From Hyphomicrobiales bacterium (GTDB taxonomy: Bacteria; Pseudomonadota; Alphaproteobacteria; Rhizobiales; Beijerinckiaceae): a stretch of 64,000 nt of DNA. Of this stretch, positions 1 to 11,218 are shown in pieces. Location of the stretch: contig JAIYDY010000045.1 of the NCBI GenBank assembly GCA_027487245.1, positions 1 through 64,000 of the forward strand. Reading direction: 5' to 3'. A program made the position numbers and the translations under genes. Every line of letters begins with the position of its first letter. Position 1 is the stretch's first letter. The notes beneath the pieces were generated by a model, which worked only from the letters and a program-made list of their open reading frames with translations, did not search any database and had not been told where the DNA came from.

Positions 1-250
1 GCCCCAGGATCGCGGTGCCGTTGGAGATCACCGCCACAAGGTTGCCGCGCGTGGTGTAGTCATAGGCCTTCGACGGGTCCTGCGCGATGGCCAGCACCGG
101 CACGGCCACGCCCGGCGAATAGGCGAGGCTCAGGTCGCGCTGGGTCGCCATCGGCTTGGTCGGCACGATCTCGAGCTTGCCCGGCTTGCCCATCGAGTGG
201 AACTGCAAGGCTTCCTGATCGGTGAAGGTGGGGCGGGGGCGCTTGGCCAT
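1..250 (-). CDS. maeB: NADP-dependent malic enzyme, N-terminal part (cut by window edge)
   Basis: Oxidative decarboxylation of malate to pyruvate in the cytoplasm. Only about 83 N-terminal residues are visible; the gene runs off the left edge. The reverse-strand frame opens with ATG at 248-250 and reads [19 protein letters not shown], followed by the stretch [20 protein letters not shown] and then SPGV and [16 protein letters not shown]. This is typical of the malic domain of the large MaeB-type enzymes, which usually carry a C-terminal phosphotransacetylase-like domain that cannot be seen here. It is divergent from mutS across about 240 bp, an arrangement common in Hyphomicrobiales. Confidence 0.88.
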   Translation of the reverse strand, partial: MAKRPRPTFTDQEALQFHSMGKPGKLEIVPTKPMATQRDLSLAYSPGVAVPVLAIAQDPSKAYDYTTRGNLVAVISNGTAILG

Positions 251-494
251 GGAAAGATCCTTGGGCAACGGGGGCGACCGCGTGGGCGCGGCTCGTTCTG
301 GGAGTGCCGCAACCTAGAGAGCGCGCCGCCACTGCGAAAGCCCTGATTTTGGCCAGAATGGAAAAGATGCTGGTTTCCGCCGGCATACCGTCGGCGGCCC
401 CATGCGTGCAGACAGGGCGCAAACGGCCCGCTTTCCTGTTCACGGCGAACGGTCGAGGGGTGAAAAGCGCCGTGGCATCGGATAGGGACAGGCC

Positions 495-3191
<2,697 letters not shown>

Positions 3192-3277
3192 TGGGCCGCA
3201 TGCCGAAGCCGGCAACAGCTGGCATCCGGCGTGGTGACGCGATAGGCTCGGAATGCCCGCCCGAAAGTCATATCGCC

Positions 3278-3907
3278 ATGTTGTTCGCCCTGCGCCTTGC
3301 CATCGTCGCCCTTTGCCCTGTGCTTCTAGGCAATGTAGTGCGCGCGCAGACCCCGCCCGCTGCTCCGGCCCCCGAAGCCGCCAAGCCCGAGCTGCCGAAA
3401 GCAGATCAGGTCGCGACGCTGTCGGAACTCAAGCTCGACCTCAACGGCGATGGCGTGATGGACAAGGCAACGCTTGTGGCCGCCGAGAACGAGCCAGCCA
3501 CGCTGCAAATCGCCCTTGGCCGGCGCAGCGGCGAAGCGGTGACGTTTGAAGCGCCAGTGATCAAGCCGGATCTGGTGTTCAATGGCTCTCTTGCGGGCCA
3601 GAGGGCCTCGATGGAAGCCGGGCGCGGCGGCTCGCTCCGGGTGCTGTCGCTAAACGAGGGGGTCGGTCGCTACAAGTGGACGCAGACCCTGACCATCGCC
3701 TTCCGCAAAGACCGCTTTGTCGTGGCCGGCCTGACCTATGCCACATGGGACACGATCGACCTCGACAACCGCGAGAACAACTACTCCTGCGATGTCAACT
3801 TCCTGACAGGCAGGGCGCTGCGCAACGGCAAGCCCCATGCCGGCAGGGTCAAGCCGGTGACGCTGGTTGATTTCGATCCCGAACAACTGCCCAAGGCCTG
3901 CCAATAG
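3278..3907 (+). CDS. Exported hypothetical protein with a DxNxDG calcium-loop-like motif
   Basis: A protein of about 209 residues with no firm family assignment. I chose ATG 3278 because it gives a clean signal peptide (MLFALRLAIVALCPVLLG, cleavage probably after VVRA). Upstream in-frame starts overlap the end of mutS and add a non-hydrophobic extension. A Pro/Ala-rich linker is followed by LKLDLNGDGVMDKATLV, an Asp-x-Asn-x-Asp-Gly loop as found in dockerin, EF-hand and FG-GAP/VCBS repeats, then a beta-rich domain of about 130 residues. A late YSCDVNF and the C-terminal KACQ could supply a disulfide. It is probably periplasmic. The next gene is also an exported protein in the same direction. 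Confidence 0.7.
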   Translation: MLFALRLAIVALCPVLLGNVVRAQTPPAAPAPEAAKPELPKADQVATLSELKLDLNGDGVMDKATLVAAENEPATLQIALGRRSGEAVTFEAPVIKPDLVFNGSLAGQRASMEAGRGGSLRVLSLNEGVGRYKWTQTLTIAFRKDRFVVAGLTYATWDTIDLDNRENNYSCDVNFLTGRALRNGKPHAGRVKPVTLVDFDPEQLPKACQ

Positions 3908-3965
3908 GCCCGGTGGCCACGATCGCACGCTTGACCATCGCCGCATCCTGCGCCACCGATCAACG

Positions 3966-4859
3966 ATGCTTCGCGTATCCCACAGGGTGACGGCTGCCAC
4001 GGCGAGGGTGCTCCTTGCGCTGCTCGTCGCGTTCGCCGCTATGCTCGGCGTCGCGTCCGGCTGGCAGGCTCAGGCACAAGGGCTGCCGGCTCCCCGTGAG
4101 CGCGTGGTCATCCCTTTCCATGGCGATCCGCGCGTGCGCAGCGAGCGACCCGAGGGGCCGATCCCGCGCAATCTGCGCGTCATCACCGATGACGAGTTTC
4201 CGCCGCTGCATTTCGCCGATCCCGATGGCCAGCCAGTCGGCTTCTCGGTCGATCTGATGCGCGCCATCTGCGAGCGCATGGCTGTGGGCTGCACCATCCA
4301 GGTCCGGCGCTTCGACACGCTGCTCCAGACCCTCGCCGAAGGGCAGGCCGACATCGTCGCGGCGGCGATCCCGGTCACGGCCTCGTTGAAATCTCGGTTT
4401 CACGTCAGCCGTATCTATCATCGCCTGCCGGCGCGCTTCGTCGGTGCCGCTGGCTTCGAGCGCACCCGTGTCGAGGCAGGGCTCGCCGGCGTCAGGGTCG
4501 GCGTGGCGCGTGACACCGCCCATGCCGCTTATCTTGCGGAGCATTTCCCCAAGGCCGTGGCGACCGGGGCTGCCGATCTCGAAGCAGCGCTGCAATCGCT
4601 CCTGCGCGGCGAGGTCGATCTGGTCTTTGGCGACGGTCAGGCGGCGGCCCTGTGGCTTGGTGGCAGGGGATCGGTCGGCTTCCGCTTCGTCGGTGGTCCT
4701 TTCCTCGGCATCCGGCATTTCGGCGAGGGCATCGGCTTCGTGCTGAGGCCGGACGAGCCCAACCTCAAACGCGCGGTGGACTATGCCCTCCAGGGCGTGC
4801 GGGATGACGGCACCTATGCCCGCCTGTTCCTGCGGTACTTCCCGGTCAGCACTTTCTGA
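3966..4859 (+). CDS. Periplasmic solute-binding protein, family 3 (amino-acid type)
   Basis: A polar-solute binding protein of about 297 residues. ATG 3966 gives MLRVSHRVTAATARVLLAL and a hydrophobic core ending at AQAQG, a plausible Sec signal peptide. The mature part begins the family 3 fold with NLRVITDDEFPPLHFADPDG and GFSVDLMRAICERM, then LLQTLAEGQADIVAAAIPVT, the usual first lobe and hinge. The second lobe includes LAGVRVGVARDTAHAAYL and the typical ending LQGVRDDGTYARLFLRYF. No permease or ATPase gene lies nearby, so it is an orphan binding protein or a non-transport sensor; the ligand is unknown. An Arg that binds the alpha-carboxylate cannot be assigned confidently. Confidence 0.82.
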   Translation: MLRVSHRVTAATARVLLALLVAFAAMLGVASGWQAQAQGLPAPRERVVIPFHGDPRVRSERPEGPIPRNLRVITDDEFPPLHFADPDGQPVGFSVDLMRAICERMAVGCTIQVRRFDTLLQTLAEGQADIVAAAIPVTASLKSRFHVSRIYHRLPARFVGAAGFERTRVEAGLAGVRVGVARDTAHAAYLAEHFPKAVATGAADLEAALQSLLRGEVDLVFGDGQAAALWLGGRGSVGFRFVGGPFLGIRHFGEGIGFVLRPDEPNLKRAVDYALQGVRDDGTYARLFLRYFPVSTF

Positions 4860-4894
4860 CTTGGGTCATGATCCTGGAATCGTTGAATTTGACC

Positions 4895-5716
4895 TCAATA
4901 GAACGATTGCACCGTCTCCCAGGCCACTTCCTGCAGATGCTTCGCAACATCGGCCGGCAGCCCTGCCGTATATCCCAGGCCCACGGGTGAGCGCTTGAAC
5001 AGCGCGGCATAGACTGTCGCAGCGCCCAGATACGTTCCGGCCAGCGAAGGGTGCCGCTTATCCGCGATGTAAAGATTGATGTCCGGTCGCTTGGCAATGG
5101 AAAGAGCAAACGCAGGGCCCGCCGGCACCACAAATCCATCATTGTCGTTGGCCGCCTTCACATAGGCATCTGACAGTTGCTGTGTCATCTCGGGCTTGTC
5201 GGAATAGGCCCAGGAAATGAAGAACACAGGCTTGCCACCGTTCTTGCGCACCGTTTCGCTGTACTTCGCGGCGTATTCGGTAAACACGGCACCGAGTTGC
5301 GGGTGCACCGGGCATTGCGAGCAATCCATCATCATCACCAGATCGAAGAGCCGCTCGATCCGGTTGAAGCGCACTTCATTGTCGCCGACAAAGCTGTAGC
5401 TGCCGATGGCGTTGGGACGCAGCAGAGCGTCCATATCATGCCAGCCAAAGCCGGAACCGCTGATCGTCACCGAGGATTGGCGCAGGGCAATTGGCGGATC
5501 CGACACACGCATCATGGTGCCCAGATGCCCATGCATGGAGTTGTTGTAGTAGAAAAAGCTGTTGCCGACCCACAGCAGCGACGCAGGCTTCTCGACCCCC
5601 GATGTGTTGATCTTCGGCTTGAGGGGAGCCTGCGCCATTGCCGCTCCTGCGCATGCTGCCAGCAAGGCCAAACCAGCAAGGCCGCCAAACCAGTTCCGTC
5701 CGTGCCTTGTCTTCAT
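4895..5716 (-). CDS. Exported SGNH/GDSL-like hydrolase family protein
   Basis: A 273-residue protein with a signal peptide (hydrophobic GGLAGLALLAACAGAAMAQA). The mature part starts with LLWVGNSFFYYNNSMHGHL, which resembles block I of DUF4886/SGNH-type hydrolases, although the GDS serine is in the variant form GNS (S53). Near the C-terminus, IADKRHPSLAGTYLGA (D about 219, H about 222) matches the DxxH block V. A Cys pair, DCSQCP, lies in the middle. It probably acts on an ester or acetyl group in the periplasm; the substrate is unknown. The reading frame is less GC-rich than its neighbours, hinting at transfer. It is convergent with the solute-binding protein gene. Confidence 0.72.
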   Translation of the reverse strand: MKTRHGRNWFGGLAGLALLAACAGAAMAQAPLKPKINTSGVEKPASLLWVGNSFFYYNNSMHGHLGTMMRVSDPPIALRQSSVTISGSGFGWHDMDALLRPNAIGSYSFVGDNEVRFNRIERLFDLVMMMDCSQCPVHPQLGAVFTEYAAKYSETVRKNGGKPVFFISWAYSDKPEMTQQLSDAYVKAANDNDGFVVPAGPAFALSIAKRPDINLYIADKRHPSLAGTYLGAATVYAALFKRSPVGLGYTAGLPADVAKHLQEVAWETVQSFY

Positions 5717-6141
5717 CTGATCCCCCCGATGCGGATGATGTCCGCTCTTTCAAACAACGGAAAGTGGACCATGGAACCATGATGATGGCAATCCGGTTCA
5801 GAAGCAGATCAAGCCAGCCAGGCTTCGCGATCGTTCTTTGGCGCCTCTGTCGCCTGACACTTGAGGCAAAAGATCGATGAATGCCCGACTCGGACCAACA
5901 CTGGAATCTACGGAGAACCAGTGGTGATTGAGGCCTTGTGATTGCGCAGAACGGCAGCGTTGGGTGGAGCCCCATACAGAACGGGGTCGGCAGCACCTGC
6001 AGCCTGTCCTGGCCACATCGGGCGTCGGTCCGCCACCAAGGTTGACGCGCGCGCCGCCCTTCGCCACAACCGCGCCCTGCCCGCAAGCGCCCGCACGCGC
6101 GGCACCTGTCTCCGGCCCAACCTGCAAGGCGATCGCCCGCG
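5717..6141. other. 425-bp intergenic region without a recognisable gene
   Basis: This lies between the divergent SGNH-like gene and lysK and must hold both promoters. It is compositionally mixed: 5740-5940 is clearly less GC-rich than the rest, while 6040-6120 is very GC-rich. Open frames exist on both strands but none has a ribosome-binding site plus a protein-like sequence that I recognise. It could contain a decayed gene or insertion scar; I see no inverted-repeat ends. No rho-independent terminator is visible. Confidence 0.5.
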
Positions 6142-7851
6142 ATGACCACCTTTGATCCCGCCCTTGTCGAAGCTGCCCGCACCTCGGCGGCCTGGCCATT
6201 CGAGGAAGCCCGCAAGCTGGTGTCCCGCATCCAGGCATCCGGCAAGCGCGAGGTGCTGTTTGAGACCGGCTATGGCCCTTCGGGGCTGCCGCACATCGGC
6301 ACCTTCGGCGAGGTTGCCCGCACCTCCATGGTGCGCAAGGCCTTCGAGGTGCTGAGCGAAGGCACGATTCCGACGCGGCTGATCGCCTTCTCCGACGATA
6401 TGGACGGCCTGCGCAAGGTGCCGGACAACGTGCCAAACAAGGACATGCTCGCCCGGCATCTGGGCAAGCCCCTGACCGAGGTGCCCGATCCGTTCGGCCA
6501 GTACGAGAGCTTCGCGCATCACAACAACGCCATGCTGCGCGCCTTCCTCGACCGTTTCGGTTTCGCCTACACCTTCCAGTCCTCGACCGAGAGCTACAGG
6601 GCCGGCCTGTTCGATGCGACCCTGCTCAAGATGCTGGAGCGCTTCGAGCCGATCATGAAGATCATGGTGGCCTCGTTGCGCGAGGAACGGGCCTCGACCT
6701 ACTCGCCCTTCCTGCCGATCCATCCGCGCACCCGCGTCGTCATGCAGGTGCCGGTGGAAGAACGGGACGTGAAGGCCGGCACGATCATCTGGCGTGATCC
6801 GGACAGCGGCGAGCGCTTCGAGACGCCGGTCACCGGCGGGCACTGCAAGCTGCAATGGAAGCCGGACTGGGCCATGCGCTGGGTCGCGCTTGGCGTCGAT
6901 TACGAGATGGCGGGCAAGGACCTGATCGACTCGGTCAAGCTCTCCAGCGAGATCACCCGCGCGCTCGATGCCACGCCGCCCGAGGGCTTCAACTACGAGC
7001 TGTTCCTCGACGAGAAGGGCCAGAAGATTTCCAAGTCGAAGGGCAATGGCCTGACCATCGACGAGTGGCTGGGCTATGGCCCCGCCGAGAGCCTGGCGCT
7101 GTTCATGTTCCAGCGTCCACGCGAGGCCAAGAAGCTGCACTTCGACGTGATTCCGCGCGCCGTCGACGATTACCAGCAGTTCCTTGGCGGCTATGCCCGG
7201 CAGGACTGGAAGAACCGTCTCGGCAATCCGGTCTGGCACATCCATGCCGGCGAACCGCCTGAGCCGGAGTTGATTGCACAGCAGGGTGCTGACGCTGACA
7301 ATGCCCCGCGCACGCAGGTCACCTTCGGCCTGCTGCTCAACCTCGTGGCCGTGGCCAACTCCGAGGACAAGGCCGTGCTGTGGGCTTTCCTGCGCCGCTA
7401 TGCGCCGGCAGTGACGCCCGAAACGCATCCGAAGCTCGACGCTCTGGTCGGCTACGCGATCGCCTATTTCCGGGATTTCGTGAAGACCGGGAAGAGCTAC
7501 CGCGCCGCCGATGCCGTCGAGGAGGCTGCCTTGCAGCGCCTCGATGCGGCGCTCGCCGCGCTGCCCGATGGTGCGACCCCGGAGCTGATCCAGGATGTCG
7601 CGCTTGATGCCGCCCGCTCCGAACCACGCTACCAGAACCTTCAGGCCAAGGGCGCCACGCCCGACCGTCCGGCGGTGACCGGCGAGTGGTGGAAGGCGAT
7701 CTATCAGGTGCTGCTGGGCGAGGATCAGGGGCCGCGCTTCGGCTCCTTCGCCGCGATCTACGGCATCGCCAACACCCGCGCACTGATCGCCAAGGGCCTC
7801 TCCGGCGCACTGATCGCCGAACACGAGGCCTTCATGAAGGCGAGAAGTTGA
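6142..7851 (+). CDS. lysK: Class I lysyl-tRNA synthetase
   Basis: Charges tRNA-Lys in the cytoplasm. The protein has 569 residues. It is the archaeal-type class I enzyme, not the usual bacterial class II LysS. The HIGH-like signature is [13 protein letters not shown] at about 45-57 (HIGT 51-54), and the KMSKS-like loop is KISKSKGNG near 295-303. The catalytic Rossmann fold is followed by an alpha-helical anticodon cage. Class I LysRS is typical of alphaproteobacteria. No second lysyl-tRNA synthetase is in this window. Start ATG 6142 follows a GC-rich leader with only a weak Shine-Dalgarno (GGCGATC). The next gene begins 25 bp downstream. Confidence 0.95.
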   Translation: MTTFDPALVEAARTSAAWPFEEARKLVSRIQASGKREVLFETGYGPSGLPHIGTFGEVARTSMVRKAFEVLSEGTIPTRLIAFSDDMDGLRKVPDNVPNKDMLARHLGKPLTEVPDPFGQYESFAHHNNAMLRAFLDRFGFAYTFQSSTESYRAGLFDATLLKMLERFEPIMKIMVASLREERASTYSPFLPIHPRTRVVMQVPVEERDVKAGTIIWRDPDSGERFETPVTGGHCKLQWKPDWAMRWVALGVDYEMAGKDLIDSVKLSSEITRALDATPPEGFNYELFLDEKGQKISKSKGNGLTIDEWLGYGPAESLALFMFQRPREAKKLHFDVIPRAVDDYQQFLGGYARQDWKNRLGNPVWHIHAGEPPEPELIAQQGADADNAPRTQVTFGLLLNLVAVANSEDKAVLWAFLRRYAPAVTPETHPKLDALVGYAIAYFRDFVKTGKSYRAADAVEEAALQRLDAALAALPDGATPELIQDVALDAARSEPRYQNLQAKGATPDRPAVTGEWWKAIYQVLLGEDQGPRFGSFAAIYGIANTRALIAKGLSGALIAEHEAFMKARS

Positions 7852-7876
7852 GGCAGAATCGAATGACGGAGCGCCA

Positions 7877-8389
7877 GTGACGGGCATCGGTCAATTTGTC
7901 GTCTTTCTGAGCGGCCCGATTGGCTCAGGGAAGACCACACTGGGACGGTGTCTGGGCGCGCGATCGCTGGCTGGCTTTGTCGATGGTGACGACCATCATG
8001 TTCCTGGCCGTCCTTGGTTTTCATCCGCTCTTGGCACCAGTCGTTCGATCCTGAATGCCGTCATTGTTGCTCTTCAAAACCACGACATTGTGGTGGTGGC
8101 TTATCCGCTCAGGTGTGTGAACTGGATATACTACCGCCGCCATCTTGCCGCGGCTGGCATTGCTTCGGTCTTCGTCGGACTGTCTGCCTCACTTGAGGAA
8201 ATCACACATCGCGATCGCGGCCGGCTGTTGAGCGAAACCGAGCAGGCACGTCTCAACGTCATGCTCGCCGAGGGTTACAGCAACCGTCGATTCTATGATG
8301 TGCAGATCAAGACGGGAGGGCGTTCGCTGGAAGCCACTTTGGCAGAGATCGAACTGGAGATCGCGCATTTCTTGAGCAGCCAATGCTGA
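7877..8389 (+). CDS. Small P-loop kinase-like protein (unknown substrate)
   Basis: A 170-residue protein with an N-terminal Walker A, GPIGSGKTT (13-21), followed by GFVDGDDHH and a core similar to gluconate/shikimate/APS-kinase folds. The Arg-rich segment HRDRGRLL is a likely lid. GTG 7877 is chosen because every later ATG would remove the P-loop and ATG 7863 is out of frame. The gene sits 25 bp after lysK and overlaps the next gene by 7 bp, so all three could be one transcript. Codon use is less GC-biased than in the neighbours (ATA and TTT codons occur), suggesting a later arrival. It probably phosphorylates a small molecule; the substrate cannot be told. Confidence 0.72.
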   Translation: MTGIGQFVVFLSGPIGSGKTTLGRCLGARSLAGFVDGDDHHVPGRPWFSSALGTSRSILNAVIVALQNHDIVVVAYPLRCVNWIYYRRHLAAAGIASVFVGLSASLEEITHRDRGRLLSETEQARLNVMLAEGYSNRRFYDVQIKTGGRSLEATLAEIELEIAHFLSSQC

Positions 8390-9129
8390 GCCCTCTCGCC
8401 CTCGGCCTTGCCGGCCTCGCGGTGCTGGCCACCTCTTTTCTGTCCGGCGTGGTCGGCATGGCCGGCGGCATGATCCTGATGGGCATCCTGTTGCTGCTCA
8501 TGGACGTGACGGCGGCGATGGTGCTTCACGGCGTGACGCAGACCGCCGCCAATGGCTGGCGCGCCTTGCTCTGGCGGGCACACATCGACTGGCGCATCAT
8601 CGGTGGCTACATGGTCGGCTCTTTCGCCATGTTTGCCGTGATGCGTCTGGTGGCCGGAGTTCCGGACAAGGCGTTCGTGTACATCGCGATGGGGATCACC
8701 CCGTTCCTGTTTGAGGTCCTGCCTGCGCGCTGGCGGCCGGACGTCCTGCAACGCGGCGGCGCTGTTCTGTGCGGTGCGGTGGTGATGATGGTCCAGCTGC
8801 TGGCGGGGGTCGCTGGCAATGTGCTGGATGCCTTGTTCCAGAACGCGAAGCTGGATCGCAAGACTGTCGTGGCTACCAAGGCGGCCTCGCAGACGCTGGC
8901 TCACGTCCAGCGCGTGGTATTCTTCGGCACCTTGTCCGATGCCGGCGACATCTTCCCGCTCTGGGTCTATGGCGCAGCAATCGCCATTGCCTTTGCCGGC
9001 ACGTCGCTGGCAGCACTGGTGCTGGCCCGCATCAGCGATGCCAGCTTCCGGGCCTGGAGCCGCTCCATCATCCTCGCCATCAGCGCCATCTATCTTGCCA
9101 AGGGCCTCTGGCTGGTGGCCGCAGGCTGA
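8383..9129 (+). CDS. TSUP family (TauE/SafE) membrane permease
   Basis: An inner-membrane protein of 248 residues with about seven or eight hydrophobic segments. It opens LSGVVGMAGGMILMGILLLL, the glycine-rich first repeat of the TauE/SafE (DUF81) family, which exports sulfite, sulfoacetate or related organosulfur anions or takes up sulfur compounds. A second repeat begins GAVLCGAVVMMVQLLAGVAG. The start ATG 8383 lies inside the 3' end of the kinase gene, indicating translational coupling. It ends 7 bp from the convergent pbpC. The substrate is unknown; no sulfur-metabolism gene is next to it. Confidence 0.85.
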   Translation: MLSPLALGLAGLAVLATSFLSGVVGMAGGMILMGILLLLMDVTAAMVLHGVTQTAANGWRALLWRAHIDWRIIGGYMVGSFAMFAVMRLVAGVPDKAFVYIAMGITPFLFEVLPARWRPDVLQRGGAVLCGAVVMMVQLLAGVAGNVLDALFQNAKLDRKTVVATKAASQTLAHVQRVVFFGTLSDAGDIFPLWVYGAAIAIAFAGTSLAALVLARISDASFRAWSRSIILAISAIYLAKGLWLVAAG

Positions 9130-9136
9130 GTGGGCC

Positions 9137-11218
9137 CTATTGCAGGCGCACCGTGACGCTGTCGCTGGCGCCGCTGGCGTCGATCACCGAGACACGCGCG
9201 AAGCCCGCTCCGGCGGCCGGCAGCGTGGCATCGCGACGGCTAACATTCTGCGCCACCGGCGCGCCGTCGATCAGCCAGGTCATCGGCGCGACCCCGCCCA
9301 GCGCCTTCACGGTCAGCTCGCGCAGTCCGCCGCCCGCCAGGTCGACGACGGCACCATCCGGCGGAAAGGCGATCCTGATCGGCCCGCGCACCGAGGCGCT
9401 CATCGTCTTGGGGATGTCGCGGCGCAGATGGCGCAGCGGGGCGGGCAGGCTGGCATTGCGCCCGGCAATGGCATCGCGCGGCGGCGGCGCGGTGTCAGGT
9501 TCCATGCCGATGCGGGCGAAGGCGTCGAACAGCACGGGGGCAGCCACCTGCCGCGCCACCAGCCCCGGCACCGAGGCATTGTCAGGCCGGCCGACCCACA
9601 CCGCGATGGTGTGGCGGCGGTCATAGCCAATCGCCCAGGCGTCGCGGTAGCCATAGGACGTGCCGGTCTTGTAGGCGATGCGGCCATTGAGGGCATTGGC
9701 CGGTGCCGGCGCGCCGCGCAGGACATCGCCCACATACCAGGCAGCCAGCGGATCGGTGAGCCGGCGCTCGTCGTCCTCCTCAGCCGGTCCTGCCGGCTCG
9801 CGCCAGTGCAGGGCGACGCTCTGCCCGCCACGCGCCAACCCGCCATACAGGCGTGCGAGATCGGCCAGCCGGATGCCGACGCCGCCAAGCCCGATGGCGA
9901 GGCCCGGCGCGCCGTCCTTCGGCAGCACGAGCTGGCCACCGGCGCTGGTGAGTCGGCTGAGCAAGCGCTGCGGTCCGACTTCGGCGAGAAGCTCGATGGC
10001 CGGCAGGTTCAGCGATTGCTGCAAGGCCTGCCGCGCGGTCACATTGCCAAGGAAGCCAAGGTCGAAATTCTCCGGCGCATAGGCCCCGAACCGGTTGGGC
10101 CGGTCTTCCAGCATCGTCTCGGGGTGGGCGATGCCCTGCTCGAAGGCCAGTGCGTAGATGAACGGCTTTAGCGCCGAGCCCGGCGAGCGCACGGCCTGCG
10201 CGAGGTCAAGCGCGCCGGCCCGCTCCCGGCTCATCAGGCCAAGGCCGCCGACATGGGCGCGCACCGCACCCGTGGCATGCTCGACGACGAGGATCGCGCC
10301 GGCCAGCTTCGGCCCCAGCGCCTCGATGCGCTCGCGGGCCAACCTTTCCAGCGTCGCCTGCCAGACCGCATCGATGCTGAGCCTGTGGTCCTTCAGCGCC
10401 GGCTTCTCGGCCACGGCCCGTTCGGCGGCGTGGGCGGCGAGCAGTGGAAAGAGCTGGCGGGCGGTCGGCAAGGGCTCGGCCAGGGCCTGCGCGGCTTCGT
10501 CCGGCGTCGCCAGCCCGGCTGCGAGCGCCCGTCCGATCACGGCGGCGCGGGCGCGGGCGAGCGCCGTGCCGTGCCTGTCCGGCCTGCGGCTCTCCGGCGC
10601 TTGCGGCAGGGCCACCAGCAGCGCGCGTTCGGCCAGCGTCAGGCGCCGCGGCTCCTTGCCGAAATAGGACCAGGTGGCAGCCCGGATCCCTTCGAGGTTG
10701 CCGCCATAGGGGGCCAGGGTGAGATAGAGGTCGAGAATGCGCCGCTTGTCGAGCCTGCGCTCCAGTTCGATGGCACGCACAGCCTGCCGCAGCTTGGCCT
10801 GGACCGACCGCCCGCTGCGCGGCTCCAGCAGCCGGGCCACCTGCATCGACAGCGTCGAGCCGCCGGAGACAACGCGCCCCGAAGCCAGCATCTGCCAGCC
10901 GGCCCGCAGCATCGCCAGCGGATCGACCCCGCCATGCCTCTCGAAACGCTTGTCCTCATAGGCTGTGAGCAGGGCGACAAAGCGCGGATCGACATCGGCC
11001 ACGCTGACAGGCAGCCGCCAGCGGCCCTCATCGGTGGTGAAGGCGCGCAGCAGACGCCCGTGCCGGTCCGACACGGTGACCGAGCGCTCATCCGCCTCGC
11101 CGAGGTCGAGCGGGGGCAGCGCCTGCCAGAAGCCGGCGAGTCCGCCACCGGCCACCAGCGACACCGCCAGCATGCAGCCGGCAGCAGTCCGCGTCAGGCG
11201 CGCGGCGAGGCTGCTCAC
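9137..11218 (-). CDS. pbpC: Penicillin-binding protein 1C (bifunctional class A PBP)
   Basis: Inner-membrane peptidoglycan glycosyltransferase and transpeptidase-like protein, 693 residues. Order: an N-terminal membrane anchor (about 10-30), a GT51 domain with EDKRF..HGG (catalytic E88) and GGSTLSMQ (119-126), then the penicillin-binding domain with SALK (S348, K351), SLN (402-404) and KTG (517-519), and a C-terminal BiPBP_C beta-sandwich of about 90 residues. The active-site residues of both domains are present. The start is GTG at 11216-11218, overlapping the TGA of the upstream A2M gene (GTGA), so the two are translationally coupled. PBP1C paired with alpha-2-macroglobulin is a conserved bacterial arrangement. 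Confidence 0.95.
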   Translation of the reverse strand: MSSLAARLTRTAAGCMLAVSLVAGGGLAGFWQALPPLDLGEADERSVTVSDRHGRLLRAFTTDEGRWRLPVSVADVDPRFVALLTAYEDKRFERHGGVDPLAMLRAGWQMLASGRVVSGGSTLSMQVARLLEPRSGRSVQAKLRQAVRAIELERRLDKRRILDLYLTLAPYGGNLEGIRAATWSYFGKEPRRLTLAERALLVALPQAPESRRPDRHGTALARARAAVIGRALAAGLATPDEAAQALAEPLPTARQLFPLLAAHAAERAVAEKPALKDHRLSIDAVWQATLERLARERIEALGPKLAGAILVVEHATGAVRAHVGGLGLMSRERAGALDLAQAVRSPGSALKPFIYALAFEQGIAHPETMLEDRPNRFGAYAPENFDLGFLGNVTARQALQQSLNLPAIELLAEVGPQRLLSRLTSAGGQLVLPKDGAPGLAIGLGGVGIRLADLARLYGGLARGGQSVALHWREPAGPAEEDDERRLTDPLAAWYVGDVLRGAPAPANALNGRIAYKTGTSYGYRDAWAIGYDRRHTIAVWVGRPDNASVPGLVARQVAAPVLFDAFARIGMEPDTAPPPRDAIAGRNASLPAPLRHLRRDIPKTMSASVRGPIRIAFPPDGAVVDLAGGGLRELTVKALGGVAPMTWLIDGAPVAQNVSRRDATLPAAGAGFARVSVIDASGASDSVTVRLQ

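Noticed and set aside
5717..6141. Transposase remnant or insertion sequence
   Set aside because: No terminal inverted repeats, target duplications or DDE-like translation could be shown.
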